Shown: positions 15,874 to 23,896 of the stretch, piece after piece
Position numbering within the stretch: position 1 is the stretch's first letter
How the letters are laid out: each line of letters opens with the position of its first letter
Made by a program: the position numbers and the translations under genes
Origin: Aadella sp043822885
Lineage (GTDB): Bacteria; Omnitrophota; Gorgyraeia; Tantalellales; Tantalellaceae
DNA length: 42,138 bases
Assembly (NCBI GenBank): GCA_043822885.1
Contig: JBDRBI010000034.1
Location: forward strand, 1-42,138
Direction: 5' to 3'
Notes under the pieces: model-generated
Database searches by the model: none
Told to the model about the DNA's origin: nothing
Seen by the model: only the letters and a program-made list of their open reading frames with translations

Positions 15874-16236
15874 ATGGTGAGACCAGAAGAGAGACGGAGA
15901 TATCCCAGGATAAAAGACGACAGAATATCAATAAAATTATCAGCGGACGGATGCGAAACTATAACGCAAAGTCTTGATGTGAGCGCTTCGGGGCTATATT
16001 GCAAAGTGGCGCAAAGAATACCGCTTATGACGCGCGTTCAGGTAGTACTTTCTCTCCCAGGTCTAAAAAAAGGTTCTCCGGCGGTGACCATGGATGTCGA
16101 TGGTGTTGTCGTGCGGGAACATCCCGTCAAAGAAGGCGATAAGGTGCAGCACTATGATGTCGCTATCTTTTTTAATACGCTCCTCCCCAGAGAGAGGGAA
16201 CGTTTGATCAAATACATAAACTCAAGATCAAAGTAA
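15874..16236 (+). CDS. PilZ domain protein 2
   Basis: This 120-residue protein is essentially one PilZ domain with both c-di-GMP motifs intact: RPEERRRYPRI (RxxxR) and LDVSASGLYCKV (D-x-S-x-x-G). The barrel strands VQVVLSLPG and YDVAIFFNTL follow. It is shorter and more canonical than the PilZ protein 0.9 kb upstream and lacks the extra helical tail. The start is supported only by a weak AGG-rich region at 15861-15867. It probably reports c-di-GMP to a partner; the target is not evident. Confidence 0.88.
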   Translation: MVRPEERRRYPRIKDDRISIKLSADGCETITQSLDVSASGLYCKVAQRIPLMTRVQVVLSLPGLKKGSPAVTMDVDGVVVREHPVKEGDKVQHYDVAIFFNTLLPRERERLIKYINSRSK

Positions 16237-16250
16237 ATCTCCGCAGAAAA

Positions 16251-16667
16251 ATGATCGTAACAAGATATCTTCCAGTCTCCACAAGAGGCAATGTCGACAT
16301 TTTGGATATTACTTCGAGATGTCAAAAAATGGTGAAAGAAGCCGGAGCAAAAGACGGCATACTGACCGTTTTTAATCCCGGCTCGACAGGGTCGTTGACG
16401 ACAATAGAATATGAGCCTAATTTGATAAAAGACGTCAAGTATGCTTTAGAGAAAATAGCCCCGAAAGACAAAATTTACGAGCATAGCAAGACCTGGCATG
16501 ATGACAACGGAGCGTCGCATGTTAAAGCAACTTTGATGGGGCCGTCAATAACAATCCCTTTCGTGGATAAAAAATTGACATTAGGGACTTGGCAGCAGAT
16601 AGTATTCTGCGATTTTGATACCAGGCCGAGGGAACGAGAATTGGTAGTTCAGATAATGGGTGAATAG
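16251..16667 (+). CDS. YjbQ/UPF0047 family protein
   Basis: This 138-residue protein matches the YjbQ family over its full length: TRGNVDILDIT, TVFNPGSTGSLTTIEYEPNL, the histidine-rich strand WHDDNGASHVKATLMGPSIT, and the end GTWQQIVFCDFDTRPRERE. Members are compact trimeric beta proteins, often annotated as secondary thiamine-phosphate synthase because of weak activity in Escherichia coli. The physiological reaction is not firmly known. The gene follows the second PilZ gene by 14 bases and is followed by a repeat-rich gap. Confidence 0.9.
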   Translation: MIVTRYLPVSTRGNVDILDITSRCQKMVKEAGAKDGILTVFNPGSTGSLTTIEYEPNLIKDVKYALEKIAPKDKIYEHSKTWHDDNGASHVKATLMGPSITIPFVDKKLTLGTWQQIVFCDFDTRPRERELVVQIMGE

Positions 16668-16668
16668 G

Positions 16669-16786
16669 GAACAGTTTAAAGGTTTAAAAGTTTAAAGGTT
16701 AAAAGGTCCGGGGTTGACAGATGTGCGGAACAGTTTAAAGGTTTAAAAGTTCAAAGGTTAAAAGGTTCAGAATTGACCAATGTGCT
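16669..16786. repeat. 59-bp direct tandem repeat, two copies
   Basis: Units begin GAACAGTTTAAAGGTTTAAA at 16669 and 16728, an exact 59-base period. They differ at a few positions near the unit ends (GGGTTGACAGATGTGCG against GAATTGACCAATGTGCT). The inner part is itself built of AGGTTTAAA/AAGTTTAAA-like subrepeats. Confidence 0.85.
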
Positions 16787-16869
16787 AATTAATGGTGAAT
16801 GGTGGCGAGCTTGTGTAACGTGTCATGTGTAATGTGTTATGAGAAAGGTACGAGGGGATATCGTTATAG

Positions 16870-17059
16870 CTAAAACTGTATGCCTGAATGAACAGTTGCG
16901 GTATTTTAGTATTTTTATAACTTTTTAAAGGAAAGAGTGTAAAATACTGTCTGAGTCCTGTACCGTTCCCGGTACAGGACGAGTTTATTTTACACCCCTT
17001 AAAAAGTTAGAAAAGTACGTTAAAAAATACCGCTGTGAATGAAGGTATACAGTTTTAAC
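16870..17059. repeat. Element A, copy 1 (long palindromic element)
   Basis: An imperfect palindrome of about 190 bases. The outer arms are TAAAACTGTATGCC and GGTATACAGTTTTA, an inner stem is GTGTAAAATA (16937-16946) with TATTTTACAC (16986-16995), and the apical hairpin is GTCCTGTACC (16955-16964) with GGTACAGGAC (16971-16980). The same architecture with different stem sequences occurs at 33746-33936 and 36330-36512. It lies in the gene-free gap 16668-17251. Confidence 0.8.
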
Positions 17060-17102
17060 ATATGTATGCGCACGCGAGAAGATAGACTTTGTTGGTAGTC
17101 AA

Positions 17103-17226
17103 CGAGATTGCTTCGTCGGCCTACGGCCTTCTCGCAATGACAGAGTTAAGTACGACTTCTTGCAATGACAGAGTTAAGTACGACTTCTTGCAATGACAGA
17201 GTTAAGTACGACTTCTTGCAATGACA
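17103..17226. repeat. Short hairpin repeat copy followed by a 28-bp tandem repeat
   Basis: GAGATTGCTTCGTCGGCCTA and the following bases to GCAATGACAGAG are a variant of the 51-86 repeat. Its tail, GCAATGACAGAGTTAAGTAC plus GACTTCTT, is then repeated with an exact 28-base period from 17134, 17162 and 17190, and a partial copy from 17218. The array ends about 25 bases before the DUF4416 start codon. Confidence 0.88.
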
Positions 17227-17251
17227 AGTAGTGGTGAAAGGGAGTTGGAAG

Positions 17252-17785
17252 ATGGGGAAGATCTGTGTTCAGGCGCCGGTTAAGCTTGTAACCAGTATTA
17301 TTTTTAACGATGAAAAGGCCGCCGAAGAAGCCGAGAAAAAGCTTTGTAAACTTTTCGGAAAAAAAGAAGCTTTGGAGAAAGTTCTGCCGTTCGATCTTAC
17401 GGATTATTATTCCAAGGAGATGGGCAAAGATCTCAAAAGAAAACTTATTTGTTTTGAAAAATTAGCGGAAAAAGAAGGCATTTACGATATTAAGATCAGA
17501 ACTAACCGGATAGAGGATCTTTTTAGCCAAAACGGGAAAAGAAAGGTAAATATAGACCCCGGATATGTAACAGAAGCAAAGCTGGTTCTTTTGACCACTA
17601 AAGATTATACTCATCGAATCCATATAGGCAGGGGGATCTTTGCAGAGTCAACACTTTGTTTCAAAGATGGAGCTTTTGGGTCTTGGTCATGGTCGTATCC
17701 GGATTATGCTTCGGAAGCGATGAGAGATTATTTTAAGGAAGTAAGGACGCTATACGTGAAACAGATGAAAAAGAGGAGTGAATAG
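17252..17785 (+). CDS. DUF4416 family protein
   Basis: About 177 residues from the ATG at 17252, chosen because AAAGGGAG at 17237-17244 sits 7 bases upstream. A GTG at 17231 in frame lies before that site. The protein has the DUF4416 pattern: PVKLVTSIIFNDE at the start, LPFDLTDYYSKEMGKDLKRK, VNIDPGYVTEAKLVLLTTKD, HRIHIGRGIFAESTL and WSWSYPDYASEAMRDYF. The family is found in Deltaproteobacteria, Planctomycetes and candidate phyla and has no established function; it is sometimes labelled GTP-binding, which I cannot support from motifs here. It is probably cytoplasmic. It precedes a membrane protein by 3 bases. Confidence 0.85.
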   Translation: MGKICVQAPVKLVTSIIFNDEKAAEEAEKKLCKLFGKKEALEKVLPFDLTDYYSKEMGKDLKRKLICFEKLAEKEGIYDIKIRTNRIEDLFSQNGKRKVNIDPGYVTEAKLVLLTTKDYTHRIHIGRGIFAESTLCFKDGAFGSWSWSYPDYASEAMRDYFKEVRTLYVKQMKKRSE

Positions 17786-17788
17786 AAC

Positions 17789-18358
17789 GTGTTCATAAAA
17801 AAGAAACACATGTCCGTTGTTATCTTCTCATCTGTAATAATCTCTGTTGTTTTTATAGTGACACTTGCGGGATATCACATTTACATTCAGTGGAAACAGG
17901 ATACTCTTGCTTCGAAATATCGGAATTCCATATACAAATTAACGGCGGAACTTTTCAAGAATGATGTTCTTTTATCGAATGTTAGTTTTAGATCAGCAGA
18001 AAAGGAAGGAGCTCCGGCCCTGCCGCTTTTAGAGGGAAATCTGAAGAATAACTCGGAGAAAAAGATAACATCGATCTCCGTCGAAATAGCTCTTGTGGAT
18101 CCCGAGGGAGTAGTTGTTTACAGAGAATTGGTCAATCCTTTGGAAGGAGGTTTTTTGGGTTTTAGCGTAAACCCTTCCGTTAGAGTGTATCCCGAAAAGA
18201 TATTGTTACCGGGAGAAGATATGACCTTTTGCCATTTTGATAAGAATTGTCCCCGTGAAGTAACGGAAAAAATGTCAACTAAGACCAAATTTGCCAAAGA
18301 CGGTTCAGGGGGAGAGTTAAAACTCGTCTTTTCGATAGCAGGAATGTCGGTATTATGA
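17789..18358 (+). CDS. Hypothetical protein with an N-terminal membrane anchor and beta-rich domain
   Basis: This 189-residue protein has one membrane segment at about residues 8-30 (SVVIFSSVIISVVFIVTLAG). A beta-rich outer part follows (LPLLEGNLKNNSEKKITSISVEIALVDPEGVVVYRELVNPL), which resembles the FxLYD-type domain in which a transmembrane anchor is followed by an unfolded-chain-like immunoglobulin fold. I do not recognise a named family. The GTG at 17789 has GAGGAG at 17773-17778, and an ATG at 17810 is the alternative. It overlaps the next gene by 4 bases (ATGA), so the two are likely translated together and may form an envelope complex. Confidence 0.7.
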   Translation: MFIKKKHMSVVIFSSVIISVVFIVTLAGYHIYIQWKQDTLASKYRNSIYKLTAELFKNDVLLSNVSFRSAEKEGAPALPLLEGNLKNNSEKKITSISVEIALVDPEGVVVYRELVNPLEGGFLGFSVNPSVRVYPEKILLPGEDMTFCHFDKNCPREVTEKMSTKTKFAKDGSGGELKLVFSIAGMSVL

Positions 18359-20169
18359 AAAAATTTTCTATAATTTTAGCTCTATCTTTTATCCTGATCG
18401 CGATCCTTTTTGTGTCAGCGTTCCTTTATGTGGATTTCAGCGGACACAAAGGATTTATCTTTGATGTATATGAATCGGAAAAGCCGGCAGGGACGGTTAA
18501 AATAGATAAATTTGTTACGGAAGACAAAATAATATACAAGTCTCACGCGGAATATCCCGCTTCTCTTGAATATCCGGTCATAGATGAAAAAATGTACTTA
18601 AAAAGAAAAACAATGACCCTCCAAAAATTCAGGGAAGAATCTAAGGACGTGAAAGGAAGAAAGAGATTAATATGGCTGTTTCAAAAAGGAGAGATCATAG
18701 ATTTTTTGTTTTTGGAGCATCCCCGGGTTTTTTCTTTTCAAGGGTTTGAAGTAGGGGATAAAACGGTAGTATATTCACCTTACAGCAGCATGTTATGTAT
18801 GTCGATCGTTGACAAATATAATTTTTGGAAAAAAGGATCACAATTTTTTGAGATCATGGTCCCCATTAGAGAGCCGGTACTTCCCATGAGGACCAAGGTG
18901 GAGATGAGGGACAGCCACGACACATACGTTTCTATAGGCGGACACAAGACAGAAGCGGAGGTTTTCGTACTTGCGGCGGCCGGAGTTCCCCAAGCAGAGA
19001 TAGTTTTGTCAAAATATTCACATGAGATATTGGAGATCGAATTAAAGGGCGGGAAAACAAAGATAATACTTACAAATTACCTGGAAAATCCGTACAAACG
19101 GATCAGATTTATTGTCGACAGAATGATCCGAATTCTTGAGGAAATGGCAAGAAATAGAAAACCTATCAGCGAAAAGCTTTTGTATGAAGACAATAAAGTA
19201 ACAGAAGGCAGGGGATCACTATTACCTTCGGCAGGAGTGGAATCTTCAATAGAAAAGAAGGACGTGTTTTTCGGGAACGAAGAGACAGCGCTTTCAGGAA
19301 AGATCTGGGCCCCTTCTAATGCGGGAAAATATCCGGGGGTGATCCTTGTCCCGGCAAATGCTCCTACCAAAAGAGGTGAAGAGAAGCTGATAAATGATAT
19401 GGGTAAAGAATTGGCAAGGGCCGGATTCGTTGTCCTAGCTTTTGATTTTTCCGCTAAAGGAACGGTGAGGACGACCTTATCCGGGATAAACGATGAAGCG
19501 GCCTTAAAAAGCATAACAGCGGCAGTTTCTTATTTCAAAGAACATTCCAAAGTCATGAAGAACAATATCAGCCTTATGGGATACAAGGGAGGGGGATATC
19601 TAGCTCTGAAAGAGTCTTCAGCTAATACATCAGTTTCCGGATGTGTACTTTTAGGAATACCGCCGGGAAATTCAAGAATAGATATTTGCGGATCGTCTAC
19701 AAAAGAGGATATGGATAAAATGCTGTTATTATACGATCTTGGTCCTTTTGAGAGCGTTTTTAGCGGAGTGGTCATAGGTATAGTTACTCAATATTGCAAC
19801 AGGATAATGTCATCTGGGGATGGATATTCCTTTTTCAAAGGCGCAAAACTTCCTACGGGGGAATATGGTGATTTTCTTAAAAGAAAACCCTATGAGGTCA
19901 TTTCAAACTATAATAAACCGCTTCTTTTCATATACGGCAGAGATGATAAGAGGTTTGACGATAAGGCGCGGGGGCTTATTGAAGAGTTAGGCAAGAAAAA
20001 AGAGAACAAAATTAAGATAGCGGAGATAAGAACCTCGGGCGAATACATGGGAGGAAAATCAGAAGAAAATGGAAGTGATGGGTTTTCTGTCGATAAGGAT
20101 ATATCCAGACTTATCATATCCTGGCTTAAAGAGAGGATCCCTCCGGATGAAACAGAAAAAGAAGGCTAA
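18355..20169 (+). CDS. Envelope protein with a DUF3108-like N-terminus and a catalytically dead alpha/beta-hydrolase domain
   Basis: This 604-residue protein has an N-terminal signal or anchor (FSIILALSFILIAILFVSAF). Its beta-rich region at about 30-270 resembles DUF3108 periplasmic domains (GFIFDVYESEKPAGTVKIDK). From about residue 300 it has an alpha/beta-hydrolase core of the dienelactone-hydrolase type: KYPGVILVPANAP, LARAGFVVLAFDFSAKG, NNISLMGYKGGGYLALKES and PLLFIYGRDDKRFD. The nucleophile elbow that should read G-x-S-x-G is G-Y-K-G-G, with Lys at position 411, and no histidine is visible where the catalytic His belongs (near GEYMGGK). It is therefore likely a pseudoenzyme or binding protein. 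It is coupled to the upstream membrane protein. Confidence 0.72.
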   Translation: MKKFSIILALSFILIAILFVSAFLYVDFSGHKGFIFDVYESEKPAGTVKIDKFVTEDKIIYKSHAEYPASLEYPVIDEKMYLKRKTMTLQKFREESKDVKGRKRLIWLFQKGEIIDFLFLEHPRVFSFQGFEVGDKTVVYSPYSSMLCMSIVDKYNFWKKGSQFFEIMVPIREPVLPMRTKVEMRDSHDTYVSIGGHKTEAEVFVLAAAGVPQAEIVLSKYSHEILEIELKGGKTKIILTNYLENPYKRIRFIVDRMIRILEEMARNRKPISEKLLYEDNKVTEGRGSLLPSAGVESSIEKKDVFFGNEETALSGKIWAPSNAGKYPGVILVPANAPTKRGEEKLINDMGKELARAGFVVLAFDFSAKGTVRTTLSGINDEAALKSITAAVSYFKEHSKVMKNNISLMGYKGGGYLALKESSANTSVSGCVLLGIPPGNSRIDICGSSTKEDMDKMLLLYDLGPFESVFSGVVIGIVTQYCNRIMSSGDGYSFFKGAKLPTGEYGDFLKRKPYEVISNYNKPLLFIYGRDDKRFDDKARGLIEELGKKKENKIKIAEIRTSGEYMGGKSEENGSDGFSVDKDISRLIISWLKERIPPDETEKEG

Positions 20170-20277
20170 AACAGTTTACAAAAGCAGGGGTATATGTTAA
20201 CATGGTAACCCGTTACAGCAAAAACAATAACGTATTACGATTATAATACATGTGTAGCGAAGAATGGAGGTGAGAAA

Positions 20278-20547
20278 ATGTCTACGATCAAAGAAAAAAA
20301 GAAAGAGATCATAAATGATTTCAAAAAACATGATTCAGATACGGGTTCGCCGGAAGTGCAAATAGCCCTTTTGAGTGAACGCATAGTTAGTTTAACTGAT
20401 CATTTTAAAAAGCACAAAAAGGATCATCACTCGAGACGGGGTCTTTTAATGCTTGTAAATAAGAGAAGAAAACTCCTAAGTTATCTGAAATCATCGGATG
20501 ACGATAAGTACAAGGAAGTTATTAGCAAACTAGGTTTGAGAAAGTAA
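20278..20547 (+). CDS. rpsO: 30S ribosomal protein S15
   Basis: This 89-residue protein has the standard length and sequence of S15: DTGSPEVQIALLSERI, LTDHFKKHKKDHHSRRGLL and LVNKRRKLLSYLKSSD. It binds 16S rRNA at the central-domain junction. GGAGG at 20266-20270 supports the ATG. It is followed 41 bases later by pnp, the conserved rpsO-pnp order. The roughly 108-base leader (20170-20277) contains TATAAT at 20242-20247 without a good -35. In other bacteria this leader folds for S15 autoregulation, and I cannot confirm such a fold here. Confidence 0.98.
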   Translation: MSTIKEKKKEIINDFKKHDSDTGSPEVQIALLSERIVSLTDHFKKHKKDHHSRRGLLMLVNKRRKLLSYLKSSDDDKYKEVISKLGLRK

Positions 20548-20588
20548 GCAAAAACAACATATAGGACAAAAAAAGGGTAGGGAAAATA

Positions 20589-22688
20589 ATGGAACAAGTA
20601 AGAGCTAAGTTGGGGAAAGAAGAAATAATAATAGAAACAGGAAAAATAGCGAAGCAAGCTAGTGGATCTGTGACGGTTCAATGCGGAGGGACTATGGTGC
20701 TGGTCACCTGTGTATGCTCGCGAGAAGCCAGAGAAAATATGGGATTTTTCCCTTTGACAGTAGAATATCAGGAGAAGACATTCGCGTCAGGAAGAATACC
20801 CGGAGGGTTTTTCAAGAGAGAAGGCAGACCTACGGAGAAAGAAATACTTACTTCCCGCATGATAGATCGTCCCATCAGACCGCTTTTTCCTGAAGGGATG
20901 TTAAATGAGGTTCAGGTTATAGCGACCGTACTTTCTTCTGACGGGAAAAATGATTCCGATGTTCTTGCCATGATAGGCGCTTCGACCGCTCTTACTATAT
21001 CGGATATTCCTTTCAACGGTCCCATAGGCGGGGTCCGAGTGTGCCGGGTGAACGGTGAGTTTATCGTAAATCCTACCTTTTCTGAAGTGGAAGAAAGTGA
21101 TGTTGAGGTTATTGCGGTAGCAAATGAAGAAAGCGTTATTATGCTTGAAGTCGGCGCTAATAAGGTGAAAGAAGAAATTGTGATAGAAGCGATAAAGACG
21201 GCGCACGAAGCCCTTAAACCGCTAATAAAGATCCAAGAAGTTTTTCGGAAAAAGGTCGGCAAAGAGAAAAGAGAAGACATAACTTTCGCCCAGACCGATG
21301 AAAGTGTGTACAAAACGGTCAAGGAAAAAGGCGCGAAAGAACTTAAAAAGAGATTAATGATCCGGGACAAAAAAGAAAGATCCGAAAGTCTTAAAGATCT
21401 GAAAGAACAGCTCCTAAATGAAATAGACCCTTCCGATGAAGGGAAAATAGGAAAAGAGATATCAGATGCTTTCGAAAAAATAGAAAAAGAAATAGTCCGG
21501 GATATGATCATAGATGAGAATAAACGCATCGATGGGAGAAAACCCGACGAGATAAGAGAATTGTCTTCCGAGATAAATATTCTTCCTTGCGCGCATGGAA
21601 GCGGACTTTTTACACGCGGACAGACACAAGCGCTTGTTGTTACTACTCTAGGGAGCAGTGCCGATGAGCAGAGAATAGAGACACTTAAGGGCCCGGGAGT
21701 AAAATCGTTCATGCTTCATTACAATTTTCCGCCTTTTAGTGTCGGCGAGACACGTCCCATGAGAGGACCCGGGAGAAGAGAGATCGGGCACGGTGCTTTG
21801 GCGGAAAAAGCCCTTAGGGCGGTGTTGCCTGAAAAAGAAAGTTTTCCATACACGATACGTGTTGTGTCCGAGATACTTGAATCTAACGGATCAAGTTCTA
21901 TGGCAACAGTATGCGCGGGTTCATTGTCTCTTATGGGAAGCGGAGTGCCGATAACAGCCGCTGTAAGCGGGATAGCAATGGGACTTATAACTAGGGGAGA
22001 CAAGTACGCGATACTTACGGATATCGCGGGTACGGAAGATCATTGCGGAGATATGGATTTCAAAGTAGCAGGTACCAAGGACGGAGTGACCGCGGTACAG
22101 ATGGATCTCAAGATAAAAGGCATAAGCCATAAGATGCTCGAGGAAGCGTTTGAAAGGGCTAAAAAAGCCAGACTGGAAATATTGGAGCATATGAACAAAA
22201 CAATTGCAGAGCCGTTAAGCGAAGTAGCTCCTAACGCTCCCCGCATCGTGACAGTGATGATAAAACCCGATAAGATCGGCGCGGTTATAGGTCCCGGAGG
22301 GAAAATGATACGCAAGATAATAGCCGAGACCGGGGCAGACATAAACATCGAAGATGACGGTTCTTGCCAGATAGCTTCCTCGGATAAAGAATCTTTGGAG
22401 AAGGCCGTAGAATGGGTAAAAAGCATAACAGAGGAACCCGAAGTCGGCAAAGTTTATAACGGACGTATAACCAAGATCATGAACTTCGGAGCATTCTGCG
22501 AATATTTACCCGGACAGGAAGGACTTATTCACGTATCCGAACTTTCGGATGGATTTGTAAAAAACGCGGCTGATGTCGTTAAAGAAGGACAAGAGACTAA
22601 GGTTAAACTTATCGGCATAGACGATCAAGGCCGGGTTAAACTTAGTATTAAAAAAGTTGAAGACGGTAAAGATAAAAATAAAGCGTAA
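20589..22688 (+). CDS. pnp: Polyribonucleotide nucleotidyltransferase (PNPase)
   Basis: This 699-residue protein is full length for PNPase. It has the first RNase PH domain (TMVLVTCVCSREARENMGFF, RIPGGFFKREGRPTEKE), the helical linker, and the catalytic second RNase PH domain (GSGLFTRGQTQALVVTTLGS, GREIGHGALAEKAL-type motif, and the metal site of TDIAGTEDHCGDMDFKVAG). The KH domain is KIGAVIGPGGKMIRKI and the S1 domain is VGKVYNGRITKIMNFGAFCE with a GLIHVSELSDG signature. It degrades RNA phosphorolytically from the 3' end in the degradosome-like machinery. The C-terminus overlaps the dut frame by 32 bases. Confidence 0.98.
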   Translation: MEQVRAKLGKEEIIIETGKIAKQASGSVTVQCGGTMVLVTCVCSREARENMGFFPLTVEYQEKTFASGRIPGGFFKREGRPTEKEILTSRMIDRPIRPLFPEGMLNEVQVIATVLSSDGKNDSDVLAMIGASTALTISDIPFNGPIGGVRVCRVNGEFIVNPTFSEVEESDVEVIAVANEESVIMLEVGANKVKEEIVIEAIKTAHEALKPLIKIQEVFRKKVGKEKREDITFAQTDESVYKTVKEKGAKELKKRLMIRDKKERSESLKDLKEQLLNEIDPSDEGKIGKEISDAFEKIEKEIVRDMIIDENKRIDGRKPDEIRELSSEINILPCAHGSGLFTRGQTQALVVTTLGSSADEQRIETLKGPGVKSFMLHYNFPPFSVGETRPMRGPGRREIGHGALAEKALRAVLPEKESFPYTIRVVSEILESNGSSSMATVCAGSLSLMGSGVPITAAVSGIAMGLITRGDKYAILTDIAGTEDHCGDMDFKVAGTKDGVTAVQMDLKIKGISHKMLEEAFERAKKARLEILEHMNKTIAEPLSEVAPNAPRIVTVMIKPDKIGAVIGPGGKMIRKIIAETGADINIEDDGSCQIASSDKESLEKAVEWVKSITEEPEVGKVYNGRITKIMNFGAFCEYLPGQEGLIHVSELSDGFVKNAADVVKEGQETKVKLIGIDDQGRVKLSIKKVEDGKDKNKA

Positions 22689-23106
22689 AGAAGACGCAAA
22701 AGATCTGCCTATCCCGGATTATGCTACCGGCGGCTCAAGCGGAGTGGACTTGTACGCGGCGGTAGACGAGAAAGTTATGATCTCTCCGGGAGAGATAAAG
22801 CTTATATCCTGCGGTATATACATCGAGATCCCCAAGGGGTATGAAGCCGAGATAAGGCCCAGAAGCGGATTGGCCTTAAAGCACGGCATAAGTCTAGTCA
22901 ATGCTCCCGGGACTATTGACAGCGATTACAGAGGATTGATCAATCTGATAATTATTAATCTGGGAAAACATAATTTCTCGGTTGAGCGAGGACATAGATT
23001 AGCGCAAATGGTCATACGAGAGGTCACTCGCGCGGAATTCGTGGAAACAGAAACTCTCGGAGAGACTGAAAGAGCGCACGGCGGATTCGGGCATACCGGC
23101 GCATAA
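22657..23106 (+). CDS. dut: dUTP diphosphatase
   Basis: This 149-residue protein has the five trimeric-dUTPase motifs: SSGVDLYAA (1), EIRPRSGLALKHG (2), GTIDSDYRG with the catalytic Asp (3), GHRLAQMVI (4) and HGGFGHTGA (5), the last with His where Arg or Glu is usual. It splits dUTP to dUMP and pyrophosphate, keeping uracil out of DNA. The only upstream start in frame that gives the complete N-terminal strand KTVKIKIKR is a TTG at 22657, inside the end of pnp (32-base overlap). This implies translational coupling in an rpsO-pnp-dut unit. Confidence 0.93.
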   Translation: MKTVKIKIKRKEDAKDLPIPDYATGGSSGVDLYAAVDEKVMISPGEIKLISCGIYIEIPKGYEAEIRPRSGLALKHGISLVNAPGTIDSDYRGLINLIIINLGKHNFSVERGHRLAQMVIREVTRAEFVETETLGETERAHGGFGHTGA

Positions 23107-23124
23107 ACGGATCTTAATAACACT

Positions 23125-23895
23125 ATGACACTGATCGAAGCTTTGATATCCGGACTTGCTCAGGGAGTCACGGAATTTCTTCCGGTTTCCAGTTCCGCCC
23201 ATCTAGTTTTAATCCATAATTTTTTTGGACTTAAAGAGAACAATATTTTTTTTGATATATGTCTACACGCAGCGACATTGGGAGCGGTAGTAGTATTTTT
23301 TAGGGAAGATCTAAGAAATATACTGAGGAATAAGAATTATAAGATAGTGCTTTATCTTTTTCTGGGAACCATTCCCGCGGTTTTGATGGCATTGTTCTTT
23401 GAAGAAAAGATATCTTCATTTTTTATGTTCCCGCGAAAAGTGGGACTTATGATGATGGTAACGGCTCTTATGCTTTTTTTTGGGCAAAGGGCGATGATGC
23501 AAAAAAAAAAGTATAAGAAAATAGGGACTCGGAACGCGCTTATTGTCGGACTGGCTCAGGCAATTGCTCTATTTCCGGGAATTTCCCGCAGTGGGGCGAC
23601 AATATCCACGGCTATCGCGGTCGGAATAGAAAAAGAAGAGGCCTTTAGATTTTCTTTTCTTTTGTCAATACCGGCTGTTCTTGGAGCGGTTGTGTACAAG
23701 ATCGTTGGTGCAGCGGATATAGGGGGGATTGAAGCGATCGTATCGGTGAATTATCTTGCGGGGATCATAACAGCTTTTGCTGTGGCTCTGGCAAGTTTGC
23801 ATGTTCTAGAACTGGTGATACGAGCGAAAAGACTGTATATATTCGGGATATATTGTTTTGTACTGGGGACCACAGTTCTTTTATTTGTGAGATAA
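23125..23895 (+). CDS. uppP: Undecaprenyl-diphosphate phosphatase
   Basis: This 256-residue, multi-helix membrane protein has the BacA/UppP motifs: GVTEFLPVSSSAHLVL (residues 13-28) and PGISRSGATISTAIA (about 151-165). Both carry the conserved Glu, Ser and Arg of the active site. It recycles the undecaprenyl carrier after peptidoglycan and polysaccharide export. It lies 18 bases after dut and 1 base before ftsK, so it is probably part of a longer run of growth and division genes. Confidence 0.96.
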   Translation: MTLIEALISGLAQGVTEFLPVSSSAHLVLIHNFFGLKENNIFFDICLHAATLGAVVVFFREDLRNILRNKNYKIVLYLFLGTIPAVLMALFFEEKISSFFMFPRKVGLMMMVTALMLFFGQRAMMQKKKYKKIGTRNALIVGLAQAIALFPGISRSGATISTAIAVGIEKEEAFRFSFLLSIPAVLGAVVYKIVGAADIGGIEAIVSVNYLAGIITAFAVALASLHVLELVIRAKRLYIFGIYCFVLGTTVLLFVR

Positions 23896-23896
23896 T

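Noticed and set aside
17134..17226. CRISPR array
   Set aside because: The 28-base period has no variable spacers; units are contiguous copies. No cas genes are nearby.
20912..21712. 266-codon minus-strand frame opposite pnp
   Set aside because: A Ser-rich shadow of the Lys/Glu-rich pnp coding strand; pnp is unambiguous.
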